Positions 1 to 8,944 of a DNA stretch of 64,000 nt are shown in pieces. The position numbers and the translations under genes were made by a program. A model generated the notes under the pieces. That model worked only from the letters and a program-made list of their open reading frames with translations. It was not told the DNA's origin and made no database searches. Position 1 is the first letter of the stretch. Every line of letters begins with the position of its first letter. The stretch covers positions 51,710 to 115,709 of the forward strand of contig CALUTY010000010.1 in assembly GCA_944323825.1 (NCBI GenBank). The letters run 5' to 3'. This DNA is from an uncultured Bacteroidales bacterium (GTDB taxonomy: Bacteria; Bacteroidota; Bacteroidia; Bacteroidales; UBA932).

Positions 1-447
1 AGGCTTCTGCGACTCCCAGACGGCGTCCGGAGAAGTGTGGTTGGCCACCCAGTCCAGAATCACCTTGAAGCCGGCCTCATGGGCCTGCGCGAGAAATCCG
101 TCAAAATCAGCCATTGTCCCGAACTCGGGATTTATGGCGCAATAGTCCGAAATGGCATAATATGATCCGAGCGTTCCCTTTCTCTGCTCCAGACCTATCG
201 GATACACCGGCATCAGCCAGATGACGTCGACTCCGAGCTTCTTTAGCCTCGGAAGTTCCCGCGCCGCTGCCGCGAAAGTCCCCTCCGGAGTGTACTGTCG
301 CACATTCATCTCATATATGACCGAATTATAGGCCCACTCAGGATGCACCGGAACGGTCTCAGCCCCCTTGCGGGCACACCCGGCCGCCAGCAGGAGCGTC
401 AGTCCCGCCCCGATGGCCGCGCCGAGAAATGTCAGCAATCTTTTCAT
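1..447 (-). CDS. GH13 alpha-amylase-family lipoprotein, C-terminus outside window
   Basis: Only the first 149 codons lie in the window; the gene continues past base 1. The start ATG (447-445) gives a lipoprotein signal peptide (MKRLL, hydrophobic stretch, lipobox ending AAGC at about residue 24), so the enzyme is probably membrane-anchored. It then enters a GH13 barrel: VIYEMNVRQYTPEGTF is the first strand region and DWVANHTSPD near residue 135 is conserved region I. The nucleophile and acid/base are not visible, so activity cannot be assigned beyond alpha-glucan cleavage or transfer. It is the last visible gene of the minus-strand starch operon, 99 bp after the SusG-like amylase. Confidence 0.9.
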   Translation of the reverse strand, partial: MKRLLTFLGAAIGAGLTLLLAAGCARKGAETVPVHPEWAYNSVIYEMNVRQYTPEGTFAAAARELPRLKKLGVDVIWLMPVYPIGLEQRKGTLGSYYAISDYCAINPEFGTMADFDGFLAQAHEAGFKVILDWVANHTSPDAVWESQKP

Positions 448-514
448 GTCTCGATTTAATCTTATGAATCAATAATATAATTACATAATCAGCAGAATTA
501 TCACATACTCAGCA

Positions 515-545
515 GGCGGTCACTACGGTCGCCGCGATGACCGCC
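515..545 (-). promoter_or_regulatory. Intercistronic hairpin between two amylase genes
   Basis: An 8-bp perfect inverted repeat (GGCGGTCA at 515-522, TGACCGCC at 538-545) lies just after the stop of the SusG-like gene, in the 99-bp gap before the second GH13 gene. There is no T run after it on the minus strand, so it looks more like an mRNA-stabilising or processing hairpin than a full terminator. The rest of the gap is AT-rich. Confidence 0.4.
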
Positions 546-546
546 T

Positions 547-2871
547 TCAGAGCCTGAATACCACCGAAGAATACCCCGAAATGGTAAGGACGGAGCCGGG
601 ACCTGCGGTCTCCACTGAAGCGTCGCCCTGAAGTCCGACAGGATGCGAGAGATCGTCTTCAAAGGCGAGAGTCTGCTCCTCTGCTCCGAAATTATGAACC
701 ACAAGCATCCTGTCGCTGCCGCTGACCATATACCATGCGGCTATCGACTGCTGCTGGCAAGTCTCGTTATAGACCGGATGCCTCGTCATCTGTCCCTCGG
801 CAAGAGTCGGATAGGTGTTTCTGAGCCTTGCAAAGTTGCGGTAGGTGGTCAGGACGGACGAAGCACGCTCCGACTGAGCCTCAACCGAGATCGCTGAAGT
901 GAGCATAGCTATGTCCACCTTATCGGAAAGGCTGCCGTCAGCAAGGCCCGAGCCGTCCCTGTTCCACATGATAGGAGCACGCACAAATTCGTCTCCGTTG
1001 CTCTTTGTGCCCCAGTAGCCGAGCTCCTCGCCCTGATAGACATATGGTTCTCCGCCCGAGGTCAGAAGCACGGCTGCAGCCAGCTTCATCTTGTCCTGAT
1101 CCTGTCCGAGATCCGAGCCGGTCCTGTCCTCGTCATGGTTGGAGAGCTTGGTAGCCTCGATATAGTCAGGCCTTACAGACTGATAAAGAGCCTGATAGCT
1201 AAGAATATCATTGAGAAAATAGCAGCCTATGCCGTTCTGTATCGCCCATTTGAGCCTGTACCAGAAGGAGAACTCGAAAAGAGCCGGAAGTCCTTTGTAG
1301 TAAGGGGCTACATTTGCGGCCTCGTCAAGCATCTCGCCTACCATGTAGAAGTCGCCTTCTCCTCCGGCGGCCTTGTAGGTCTGGTTCATACGGTCATAGA
1401 ACTTCTGCAGGAAAGTAGGGTTCTCGTCGGTCGCCTGATTGTGATAGATGTGCTTCACAGCGTCGAGACGGAAGCCGTCCACGCCCATCTCGACCCATTT
1501 GTCCGCAATCTCTGTCATGGCGATGAAGGCGTCCGAAGTCTCGGCCGTGGACACCGGACCATAATTGAGGTCGGCAAACCAGTCCGTGCTGAAATGCGAA
1601 TGGTACATGGTCGGAATCGAAAACTGCACATTGGCCGGATCGAACGAAGCCGTGCTCGGATGCAGGTCAAAAGGCTCTCCGTATGATATTATCGTCTGAT
1701 TGTTAATTGCTCCGTATTTTTCTCCGGCATTCCACGAGGTCGCCGAAGTCCTCACGAGAAAGCCCCAGCTGGAGTCGAAGTCAAGGACAAGCTCATACAC
1801 ATTGTCGCCGTCCTCGTCCTGGAAGCGGCTCAGCTGCTCCTCCCCGTAATACAGATATTTTCCTCCGGCAGAGACGTCGTCGTCAGGCTCATCCGCAGGC
1901 TCATCGGTCTGCGTCACGGTGATCTCAGGATTTGTACCGTCGCCCCAGTCAAGTACGAATTTCATTCGGCCGGAAGCTCCGGTCTCCTCTCCGGTCGGGA
2001 ACCATTGTCCGCTCACATATCCTGCCGAACCCTCTGTGGCAATCTGGGCAATTCTGCCGTCGATTATGTCCTGCTGAGGATTCTTGGAGAATATGTAATA
2101 GTCGCGGTACTCGCTGGTCTCGGACTTCTTTGCATCGATGAACCATTCGCAGTCCTTGGAGGTGTGGTTGAGGACATAGTCCAGATACACCTTGATGTCC
2201 CTCTCGTGCGCCGCGTCGATGAACGACTGCAGATCCGTCTCCGTTCCGAAGTCCGGATTGACGGCGGAATAGTCAATCACATCATATCCGTGATATGAAG
2301 AAGACGGATGAATCGGAGAAAGCCAGATGGCCGACACTCCGAGGCCGTCAAGATAGTCGAGACGGTTCTTCAGACCTGTGAGGTCTCCGACGCCGTCTCC
2401 ATCTCCGTCCGCAAAGCTGTAGATGAGAGCCTGATAGGTGATGTTGCCTCTCTTGACTCCATCCCACTCGTCAGGAGAGACCTCCAGTCCGATTCCCTCC
2501 TGCCTGACGGCGACCTCAACAGGGCTGCAGTCCGGAGCGGTGAAAGTCAGCACGGCAGAGCGGGCCTCTCCGGCATTCTCCGTCACCGACACATAAAACG
2601 AAGTGGAAGTCTTGCCGGAAGTGCGCTCGGGCACACACCAGTCCTCCGCGCCCTCACTAACAGCCAGCGTCCACGAGCCGGCGTCAGTCCTCACCTCCAG
2701 CATGGCTTTCCCCTCGTCAAGAGTGAACTCAAGCTCGGAAGGCGTCACGGCCAGAGAATGTCCCGTCTGGGCATCCGGTTCCTTCTCGCAGGAAGTGAAC
2801 ACCGCCGAAGAGAACATTGCCGCAAAGATTGCCGCCGCAATGATAAAGAAAGCATGTCTTCTCATATTCAT
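547..2871 (-). CDS. susG: BACON-GH13 outer-membrane alpha-amylase (SusG-like)
   Basis: Surface amylase of 774 aa, expected to cut starch into maltodextrins for SusCD. A lipoprotein signal ends at Cys28 (VFTSC). Residues about 40-126 form a BACON domain ending in VRQEG. The GH13 barrel starts near 142: region I DYVLNHT at 231-237, nucleophile Asp470 in GFRLDAVKH, acid/base Glu513 in VGEM, third Asp in NHDEDR at 578-583. All three catalytic acids are present. An insert at about 275-425 interrupts the B-domain region where B. thetaiotaomicron SusG carries CBM58; I infer a starch-binding insert. The BACON domain is an addition compared with classical SusG. ATG at 2871 or two codons later gives the same signal peptide. 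Confidence 0.93.
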   Translation of the reverse strand: MNMRRHAFFIIAAAIFAAMFSSAVFTSCEKEPDAQTGHSLAVTPSELEFTLDEGKAMLEVRTDAGSWTLAVSEGAEDWCVPERTSGKTSTSFYVSVTENAGEARSAVLTFTAPDCSPVEVAVRQEGIGLEVSPDEWDGVKRGNITYQALIYSFADGDGDGVGDLTGLKNRLDYLDGLGVSAIWLSPIHPSSSYHGYDVIDYSAVNPDFGTETDLQSFIDAAHERDIKVYLDYVLNHTSKDCEWFIDAKKSETSEYRDYYIFSKNPQQDIIDGRIAQIATEGSAGYVSGQWFPTGEETGASGRMKFVLDWGDGTNPEITVTQTDEPADEPDDDVSAGGKYLYYGEEQLSRFQDEDGDNVYELVLDFDSSWGFLVRTSATSWNAGEKYGAINNQTIISYGEPFDLHPSTASFDPANVQFSIPTMYHSHFSTDWFADLNYGPVSTAETSDAFIAMTEIADKWVEMGVDGFRLDAVKHIYHNQATDENPTFLQKFYDRMNQTYKAAGGEGDFYMVGEMLDEAANVAPYYKGLPALFEFSFWYRLKWAIQNGIGCYFLNDILSYQALYQSVRPDYIEATKLSNHDEDRTGSDLGQDQDKMKLAAAVLLTSGGEPYVYQGEELGYWGTKSNGDEFVRAPIMWNRDGSGLADGSLSDKVDIAMLTSAISVEAQSERASSVLTTYRNFARLRNTYPTLAEGQMTRHPVYNETCQQQSIAAWYMVSGSDRMLVVHNFGAEEQTLAFEDDLSHPVGLQGDASVETAGPGSVLTISGYSSVVFRL

Positions 2872-2891
2872 TCAATCCCCTTTTTTTAAAT

Positions 2892-2924
2892 AGGGGCCGA
2901 CTTAGATATGAAAGTCAGGCCCCT
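2892..2924 (-). promoter_or_regulatory. Stem-loop in the susE-susG gap
   Basis: A strong stem pairs AGGGGCC (2892-2898) with GGCCCCT (2918-2924), extended by GACTT/AAGTC inside, with one bulged base and an 8-nt loop. It sits 21 bp upstream of the amylase start, in a 181-bp gap. A second perfect hairpin, CCGGAAC/GTTCCGG, lies at 2969-2986. On the minus strand the first stem is followed by an A run, not a T run, so full termination is unlikely. An attenuating or 3'-end-protecting structure that sets the ratio of SusCDE to amylase is the likely role. Nothing else is visible in the gap. Confidence 0.5.
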
Positions 2925-3052
2925 TCAGTATTCTGCGAGACAGGCGCGGAAAGCCGTCCCGACATATTCCGGAACAGGAGTTCCGGCTCATGAGAGAGCG
3001 GACGGGCCAAAAGCCCCGAAAGGACCGCGTCCCATCCGCTCCCGTCTTGTCA

Positions 3053-4171
3053 TCAAAGCCCGTAGTCTTCAGCCACAAGTTCCCATGTCATGTTGGACGG
3101 GTCGTTGAAGTTGACATACAGACGGTAGTTGCCTGCAGGGGCAGTTATGTCGTTGCCTCCGTCAAAGACTCCTTCCGTAGCGGCAATGCTTCCATCGGCT
3201 GCGCCCCATGACACACCCCAGTCAGCATCCTTGCGGATCTTGAAGCGTCCCTCTGCAGGGAACTCGATGTCGGCCCAGAACCTCTGGGTCTCGGTGTCGA
3301 AGTTCAGCACGACATCGCTGCCCCAGTCATTGAAGTCTCCGATGGCTCCTATCTGATCGAATGACAGGTCGGTGGTCAGTATGAGAGAGCTGCGGTCGAA
3401 AGTGAAGCGGTAATATTCATGTGAATATACATTGGAGATGTTTGAAGAGCCTCCTGAGGTTATCAGCTGAATTGAAGTTGCCTCAGGCTCCGGAGCCTCG
3501 GCACCTGAGTCAAGCCCCCAGTTGCAGTCATCAGACCAGCCGGTCTCAGTGCCTTTGATCTTGAAGCCGTTGGATGCCATTCCGTTGAAGCCGATGACAC
3601 CGGAATAGGTGACCTCATCGCCCGAGAAGCTGAAGAGCTCCTGGGTCTGTCCGTCGGCCCATCCGCAGAAGTCGCCTATCACATAGACCATAGGATATGT
3701 CCTCTCTGCTTCGGTAACGGTCATCTTCACTGTAGCCGGCTCTGAATAATATTTGCCGAATGTGTCACCGATGGTGGCACTGACATAGAAGTTGACATCA
3801 GAAGGAGTATCGGCCGGCACTCCGAGACCGCCGTCCTCTGCTGACAACACCAGGGCCGAATTGATGATCTCGTATGTCTGCACTGACGAAGTGCCTGAAA
3901 GTCCGGTGAGGACGACAACAGTGTCAGAGCCGAAAGAAGCCTCTATGGAATAATTCACCTGAGTACGGACTCCGAAGTCGGCCGCATCCCATGCGAAGGC
4001 CATGCTTTCGCCCATGTTTTCGGACGTGATCACGACAGACGTCGGAAGCTCGTGCAGGACGGGAGCCACGACCTCCTCAGGAGAATATGTCATGGCCTTG
4101 TCCAGTTCCTGACAGGCGGAGGCCACTCCGGCCGCCGCAGCCAGCATTGTCATATATTTCAATATTTTCAT
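3053..4171 (-). CDS. susE: SusE/SusF-like starch-binding lipoprotein
   Basis: A 372-aa surface lipoprotein with signal ending at Cys20 (GVASAC). The N-terminal part is a SusE-type Ig-like domain (about 30-150). At least one, probably two, starch-binding modules follow: one begins with VYVIGDFCGWADGQ near 165, the second with IGAIGDFNDWGSDV near 275, both with the tryptophan pattern of SusE/F carbohydrate modules. It would hold starch at the cell surface and has no catalytic residues. It lies between SusD (35-bp gap) and the amylase, the same position as SusE in the classical sus operon. SusE and SusF cannot be told apart with certainty. Confidence 0.85.
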   Translation of the reverse strand: MKILKYMTMLAAAAGVASACQELDKAMTYSPEEVVAPVLHELPTSVVITSENMGESMAFAWDAADFGVRTQVNYSIEASFGSDTVVVLTGLSGTSSVQTYEIINSALVLSAEDGGLGVPADTPSDVNFYVSATIGDTFGKYYSEPATVKMTVTEAERTYPMVYVIGDFCGWADGQTQELFSFSGDEVTYSGVIGFNGMASNGFKIKGTETGWSDDCNWGLDSGAEAPEPEATSIQLITSGGSSNISNVYSHEYYRFTFDRSSLILTTDLSFDQIGAIGDFNDWGSDVVLNFDTETQRFWADIEFPAEGRFKIRKDADWGVSWGAADGSIAATEGVFDGGNDITAPAGNYRLYVNFNDPSNMTWELVAEDYGL

Positions 4172-4206
4172 AAATCTTCTTCTGTTGGTTAATAATTCTA
4201 TATGGC

Positions 4207-5868
4207 CTATTCGGCTGCGGCTGCTCCATATCCCGGATTCTGATGAAGTTCAGGATTCGAAGCAAGTTCGGATGCAGGAATGGCAAATATGTTCATGTGA
4301 GAATCAAAGCCCTGGCCTCTGTAGTTGTCTCCGCCCTTATATGTCCAAGTGAACGTATTTGAGTTGAACAGGCCGTAGCGGATGAGGTCCGTGCGGCGGT
4401 GTCCCTCCCAGAGAAGCTCGCGGAATCTCTCTGCGACGAGCCAGTCCTGAGTGATGCTTGAAGGGGCACTCACACCTGCCCTTGCGCTGAGTTCCTGAAT
4501 GTACCGCATGGCAGGAGAAGCATCTCCGAGTTCCATGCAGGCTTCCGCATAGATGAGGTAGATCTCGCCGAGCCTTATCATCGGATAGTCGATGTCACTG
4601 TATGCCTTTGTCTGGGCTGTGGAGGCAAAATCCCCGCTTGACTGTCCGTGAGGCACATTGTTGAACTTGAGGCAGCTCCATCCGTTGAGGAACACATACA
4701 GGGCATCCTCCATGGACTCTTTCCTTCCGTTGATATAGAACACTTCTGCTCTCTTGTCTCCATTGCTGACTGTATATGTGCCATCGGTATAGTTCGGGTC
4801 CGCTATCTCAAAGTATTTTGAAAGCTCCTCGTAAGGTACTCTGATACCGGCCCAGCCGGCATTCACTCCGTTAGGAAAAGTACCGACATCGGTCGAGGCG
4901 ATGGCGGCAAGGGTGAGATATGATGTTCCTCCGTATGACTGCGTCTGTTCCGCATTGTACGACACTGCCCACAGCATCTCATCCTTTGCGTCCTGATTCT
5001 CTCCGTTGTCACCCCTGAAAAGGTCGGCATAGTTGTCGCAGAGTGAATATCCCATATTGAATATTGCCTCGCAGGCTGTCTTTGCTTCAGCCCATCTGGC
5101 CGTGCCTGTATAAACCTCGGCATTCAGATACATGCGGGCGAGAAGTCCCTGTACGGAACCCTTGTCCGCACGCGGATAGTTGGACTTTGCGGCAGGCATT
5201 GCACTCTGGTCCGATGCCAGATAAGTGAGTTCTTCGATACAATAGTTGAACACATCTGTCCTGGAGGACTGCTTAGGATTGATTCCGCCCCCGAAAGGAG
5301 AATCCTCAGTGGTGAAAGGCACATCTCCGAACGTGTCAAGAGCCATCCAGTAGAAATATGCACGGAGGAAGCGGGCCTCGTCCCTGAACTGCTGGATCTT
5401 GGCACGGACATCATCAGGAACGCCCCTGTCGTCAAGCCTGTCCTGGGACGTCTGACGCAGAAACTCGTTCACATATGCGATGCCCTGGAGGGTACGCACA
5501 TACACTGCATATGTGGCGTCATTGTCGGCATCCGACCATGTGTTGGTGTTGAGGGCACGTACCCATGCATCATTCTCCCATGCGCATTTCGCCTCGTCCG
5601 TAGTCACCACCTGAGTTGACCAGAATGCCCTGATGAGCTCTGAGGCACCGCCGTCGCTCACCTGAAGGTCCGTGGTCTCATTGGAGACGAAATGGAAATA
5701 TATCTTGGTCAGACCGGAAAGATAGCCGGCCTCATCCTGGCCATAGACGGTCTCAGAGACGGCATCGGATTCGTTAAGAGGCAGCGTGTTGAGGTCCCCG
5801 ATGCAGGATGTCGCCATGAGGGCCATTCCCGCCGCCAGCGCTGCCGCTGATCTCATATTGAATTTCAT
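4207..5868 (-). CDS. susD: SusD/RagB family starch-binding lipoprotein
   Basis: A 553-aa SusD homologue: lipoprotein signal (ALMATSC, Cys22), then the helical TPR-rich SusD fold and the RagB/SusD C-terminal region. GEIYLIYAEACMELGD and FRELLWEGHRRTDLIRYG are hallmark segments near residues 440 and 495. SusD caps the SusC channel and binds the incoming oligosaccharide. It starts 12 bp after the SusC stop and is certainly co-transcribed with it. The start ATG gives a normal signal peptide. The starch specificity is inferred from the SusE and GH13 neighbours. Confidence 0.93.
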   Translation of the reverse strand: MKFNMRSAAALAAGMALMATSCIGDLNTLPLNESDAVSETVYGQDEAGYLSGLTKIYFHFVSNETTDLQVSDGGASELIRAFWSTQVVTTDEAKCAWENDAWVRALNTNTWSDADNDATYAVYVRTLQGIAYVNEFLRQTSQDRLDDRGVPDDVRAKIQQFRDEARFLRAYFYWMALDTFGDVPFTTEDSPFGGGINPKQSSRTDVFNYCIEELTYLASDQSAMPAAKSNYPRADKGSVQGLLARMYLNAEVYTGTARWAEAKTACEAIFNMGYSLCDNYADLFRGDNGENQDAKDEMLWAVSYNAEQTQSYGGTSYLTLAAIASTDVGTFPNGVNAGWAGIRVPYEELSKYFEIADPNYTDGTYTVSNGDKRAEVFYINGRKESMEDALYVFLNGWSCLKFNNVPHGQSSGDFASTAQTKAYSDIDYPMIRLGEIYLIYAEACMELGDASPAMRYIQELSARAGVSAPSSITQDWLVAERFRELLWEGHRRTDLIRYGLFNSNTFTWTYKGGDNYRGQGFDSHMNIFAIPASELASNPELHQNPGYGAAAAE

Positions 5869-5880
5869 TGTTCGTTCGGT

Positions 5881-8800
5881 TTAGAAGTTAATGTTCAGAC
5901 GGAAAGAATATGTACGCGGACGCGGCCAGATGGAGCGGTCAATACCGTTCACATTAGGCACCTCAGGATCGACTCCGCTGTAGCCCGTGATCACAAACAC
6001 GTTCTGCACCGCGAAGGCGAGCCTTATGTCGGTCTCCCATTTCCCTATGCCTCGGAACGTGTATCCGAGGTTCACATCATCAAGACGGAAGAAGGAGGCG
6101 TTCTCAAGGAACATGTCCGAATACCACTGCTCCCCGCTGTTGGCTGCGGTGAAGCCTGTCTCTGTGACGACCGTGGCGAAGTTCGGCAGATTGCCGGCAT
6201 TCACATCGAGGTTGGAAGTGGAGTTGGCCGAGGCAAAGTCGTTGAATACCCAGTTGCCGACAGAGCCATGTCCGTTGAGGCCGAAGTCCCAATTCTTATA
6301 TGAGAGCTTTATGTTGAGTCCGTAGAAAAAGTCCGGATTAGGGCTCTTGCCTGTCATGTAGCGGTCAGCCTGTGTGATGGAGCCGTCGCCGTCCCTGTCC
6401 ACAAGGGCGTTCTGCACCGGATTGCCCTCGCTGTCATACACCTGCTGGAAAGTATAGAAGGTGTATGGGGCATAGCCTACCATGTGTCTCTGGAGCATGT
6501 TTCCTGTTCCTTTCGTGATTCCTCCTGTCTGGATGGAATATGTAGGGTCATCGGTATTGTTCAGCTTGGTGAACTTGGTGTCCTGGAAAGTACCGTTGAA
6601 GCCGATGGATAGGTTCCAGTCATCAGTCTGCACAGGGATGAAGTTGAGGGCGAACTCGATACCCTTGTTCCTCATCGAACCGATGTTGGTGAGGACAGTG
6701 TTGCCGAAGTTGGAGCCCATAGGGGTGATGACGCTGTTCAGGAGGTCCTTGGTGTCCCTGATGTAGGCATCCACGCTACCGGTGATCCGGTCATTCAGGA
6801 ATCCGAAGTCGAGACCGACGTTATAGGTAGTGGTTGTCTCCCACTTGATGTTAGGATCATAGGCCTGAGGGGTCAGGTAGAACATGTACCCGTCAGAACC
6901 CATGTTGTACTGATGGTACACGTCCGTAGACATCGAGTAGCGGGCAAGATAAGGATAGTTGGAGCCTATCTCCTGCTGTCCGGTCTGTCCGGCGCTGAGA
7001 CGGAGCTTGAGCTGGGTCACCGGCCTCACATATTTCAGGAAAGACTCCTCCTTGATGTTCCATGCGAATGCGCCTGACGGGAAAAGACCCCAGCGGGTGT
7101 CAGGAGAGAAGCGGGAAGAGGCATCGTCACGGAGGGTGAATGTGAAGAGATACCTTGAATCAATGGAATAGTTGATACGCCCGTAGAATGAGATGAGGTA
7201 GCTTTCCTGATTGTTGAACGGATAGCGGGAATCCTCTCCCTTCTGTTCTCCTGTCTCATTGAAATATGTCACTGAACGGTCAGAGCTGAAGAAATGCTGC
7301 CAAGAGTATCCGGCCATCACATCAAGATGGTGCATGCCCCATTCTTTGTTGAAGTTGGCATAGAATTCAAGCACCTGGTTGCGGCGGAAATTCGTGGTTT
7401 CCGTGTACTGTCCCCAACCTCTTGCCTCAGTGTCGGAATAGGCCTGGAACGAGCCAGGGTTCACACCGTCATACACATTGGCGTTGGAGATATCCATTCC
7501 GAGGCTGAGATTGAACCTGAGGGCCTCGAAACCATGTACCTTATAGTCAATCTGGGCATTTCCGATGAAACGCAGGGCATTGACATAGTTGTTCCTGTCA
7601 TACAGGAGCGAAAGAGGGCCGGCGCCGAGAAGCGTGTTCGGAGTGAAGCTCTCGCCTCTGCCTTCTCCATAGTTCCAGAAACCGTTGGTGGTGCTGTAGT
7701 CAATGGAGCCGTCCTCATTTCTCCAATATGGATCCTGCGTCGGGTTGAAGAAAGCCGCAGAGCCGACAACTCCTCCGTCTGCATATTTCTGGTGCGTGTA
7801 CACACCCTTGGCGTTGAGGTTGACGGTGAGGTGCTTGTCGAAGAAGTTAGGAGAAAGGCTGAGGTCGAGGGTCCCCCTGTCATATTTTGAAGTCTCAAGT
7901 GTTCCCTGCTGTCCCGTGTAACCGATTGAAGCCCTGTAAGGCATTCTTTCATTGACATTTCCGAGCACGCTGACATTATGGTCATGCGATATGGCCGTGC
8001 GGAAGATAAGGTCCTGCCAGTCAGTATCAACGGTTCCCATCTTGGAATGCACATAATCACCTACGGCAGTCCCCGGCACGAATGTCTGGTCCACATAGCT
8101 GCGGAACTCTGACGGAGACATCACCGGAAGGTCCTTGGAGTTGGTCTGGACGCTCACGCTTCCGCTGTACGAGACCTGAGGCTTGTTGCCGCGGCCCTTC
8201 TTTGTCGTGATTATGATGACGCCATTGGATGCACGGGAGCCATAGATGGCCGCCGAGGAAGCGTCCTTCAGTACTGAGAATGACTCGATGTCGTTAGGAT
8301 TGAGCGTTTCAAGAGGGTTGGCCATTCCAGTGCCGCCGTCCACAGCGATAGGCACTCCGTCTATCACGAAGAGAGGGTCATTGGACGCGTTGAGCGAAGC
8401 GGCGCCGCGGATACGGATCGTGGAGTTGGAGCTCGGACCGCCGTCTCCAGGAATCACATACAGGCCCGGCACCTTGCCCTTGAGCAGATCCTGCGTGGTG
8501 GTCACTGCGCCTCTGTTGAGCTCATCTGTCTTGATGGCAGTGATGGAGCCGGTCATGTCTTTCTTCTTGACCGTACCATAACCGATGACGACGACATCTT
8601 CAAGCATTTCGCTGTCTTCCTGGAGCATCACTTTCCCCGGAAGAGAAGATGCCGTATATGTCAATGTCTTATAGCCGATGCAGCTGATTTCGACGACAGC
8701 CGAAGGGCCGGATACGGTCAGAGAATACTCTCCGTCAAGTCCTGTCGACGTGCCGTTGGAAGTCCCCTGCTCCATGATCGTCGCCCCGATTACAGGCCCC

Positions 8801-8910
8801 ACCTGATCAGACACGACGCCTTTTACCTCATACCCGCTCTGAGCGGATACGGGCGGGGTAAAGACGCAGAAAAGCATCAGTCCCGCAAATAAGGATAAAA
8901 TTCTGTTCAT
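5881..8910 (-). CDS. susC: SusC-family TonB-dependent maltodextrin transporter
   Basis: A 1009-aa outer-membrane receptor. I chose ATG 8910 because it gives a normal signal peptide (MNRILSLF, cleavage after PVSAQ); an upstream in-frame Met at 8970 would add 20 polar residues. Order: carboxypeptidase-regulatory-like domain (about 27-105, KGVVSDQVGPVIGATI), TonB-box region (EDVVVIGYG), plug (GKVPGLYVIPGDGGPSSNS, FVIDGVPI, SSAAIYGSRASNGVIIITTK), then a 22-strand barrel ending in a terminal aromatic strand (FRLNINF). It would import maltodextrins with SusD using TonB energy. It lies 34 bp after the MFS gene in the same operon. Confidence 0.94.
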   Translation of the reverse strand: MNRILSLFAGLMLFCVFTPPVSAQSGYEVKGVVSDQVGPVIGATIMEQGTSNGTSTGLDGEYSLTVSGPSAVVEISCIGYKTLTYTASSLPGKVMLQEDSEMLEDVVVIGYGTVKKKDMTGSITAIKTDELNRGAVTTTQDLLKGKVPGLYVIPGDGGPSSNSTIRIRGAASLNASNDPLFVIDGVPIAVDGGTGMANPLETLNPNDIESFSVLKDASSAAIYGSRASNGVIIITTKKGRGNKPQVSYSGSVSVQTNSKDLPVMSPSEFRSYVDQTFVPGTAVGDYVHSKMGTVDTDWQDLIFRTAISHDHNVSVLGNVNERMPYRASIGYTGQQGTLETSKYDRGTLDLSLSPNFFDKHLTVNLNAKGVYTHQKYADGGVVGSAAFFNPTQDPYWRNEDGSIDYSTTNGFWNYGEGRGESFTPNTLLGAGPLSLLYDRNNYVNALRFIGNAQIDYKVHGFEALRFNLSLGMDISNANVYDGVNPGSFQAYSDTEARGWGQYTETTNFRRNQVLEFYANFNKEWGMHHLDVMAGYSWQHFFSSDRSVTYFNETGEQKGEDSRYPFNNQESYLISFYGRINYSIDSRYLFTFTLRDDASSRFSPDTRWGLFPSGAFAWNIKEESFLKYVRPVTQLKLRLSAGQTGQQEIGSNYPYLARYSMSTDVYHQYNMGSDGYMFYLTPQAYDPNIKWETTTTYNVGLDFGFLNDRITGSVDAYIRDTKDLLNSVITPMGSNFGNTVLTNIGSMRNKGIEFALNFIPVQTDDWNLSIGFNGTFQDTKFTKLNNTDDPTYSIQTGGITKGTGNMLQRHMVGYAPYTFYTFQQVYDSEGNPVQNALVDRDGDGSITQADRYMTGKSPNPDFFYGLNIKLSYKNWDFGLNGHGSVGNWVFNDFASANSTSNLDVNAGNLPNFATVVTETGFTAANSGEQWYSDMFLENASFFRLDDVNLGYTFRGIGKWETDIRLAFAVQNVFVITGYSGVDPEVPNVNGIDRSIWPRPRTYSFRLNINF

Positions 8911-8944
8911 AGGAATGTGTTGATTGTTAATAATTATATGGTTT

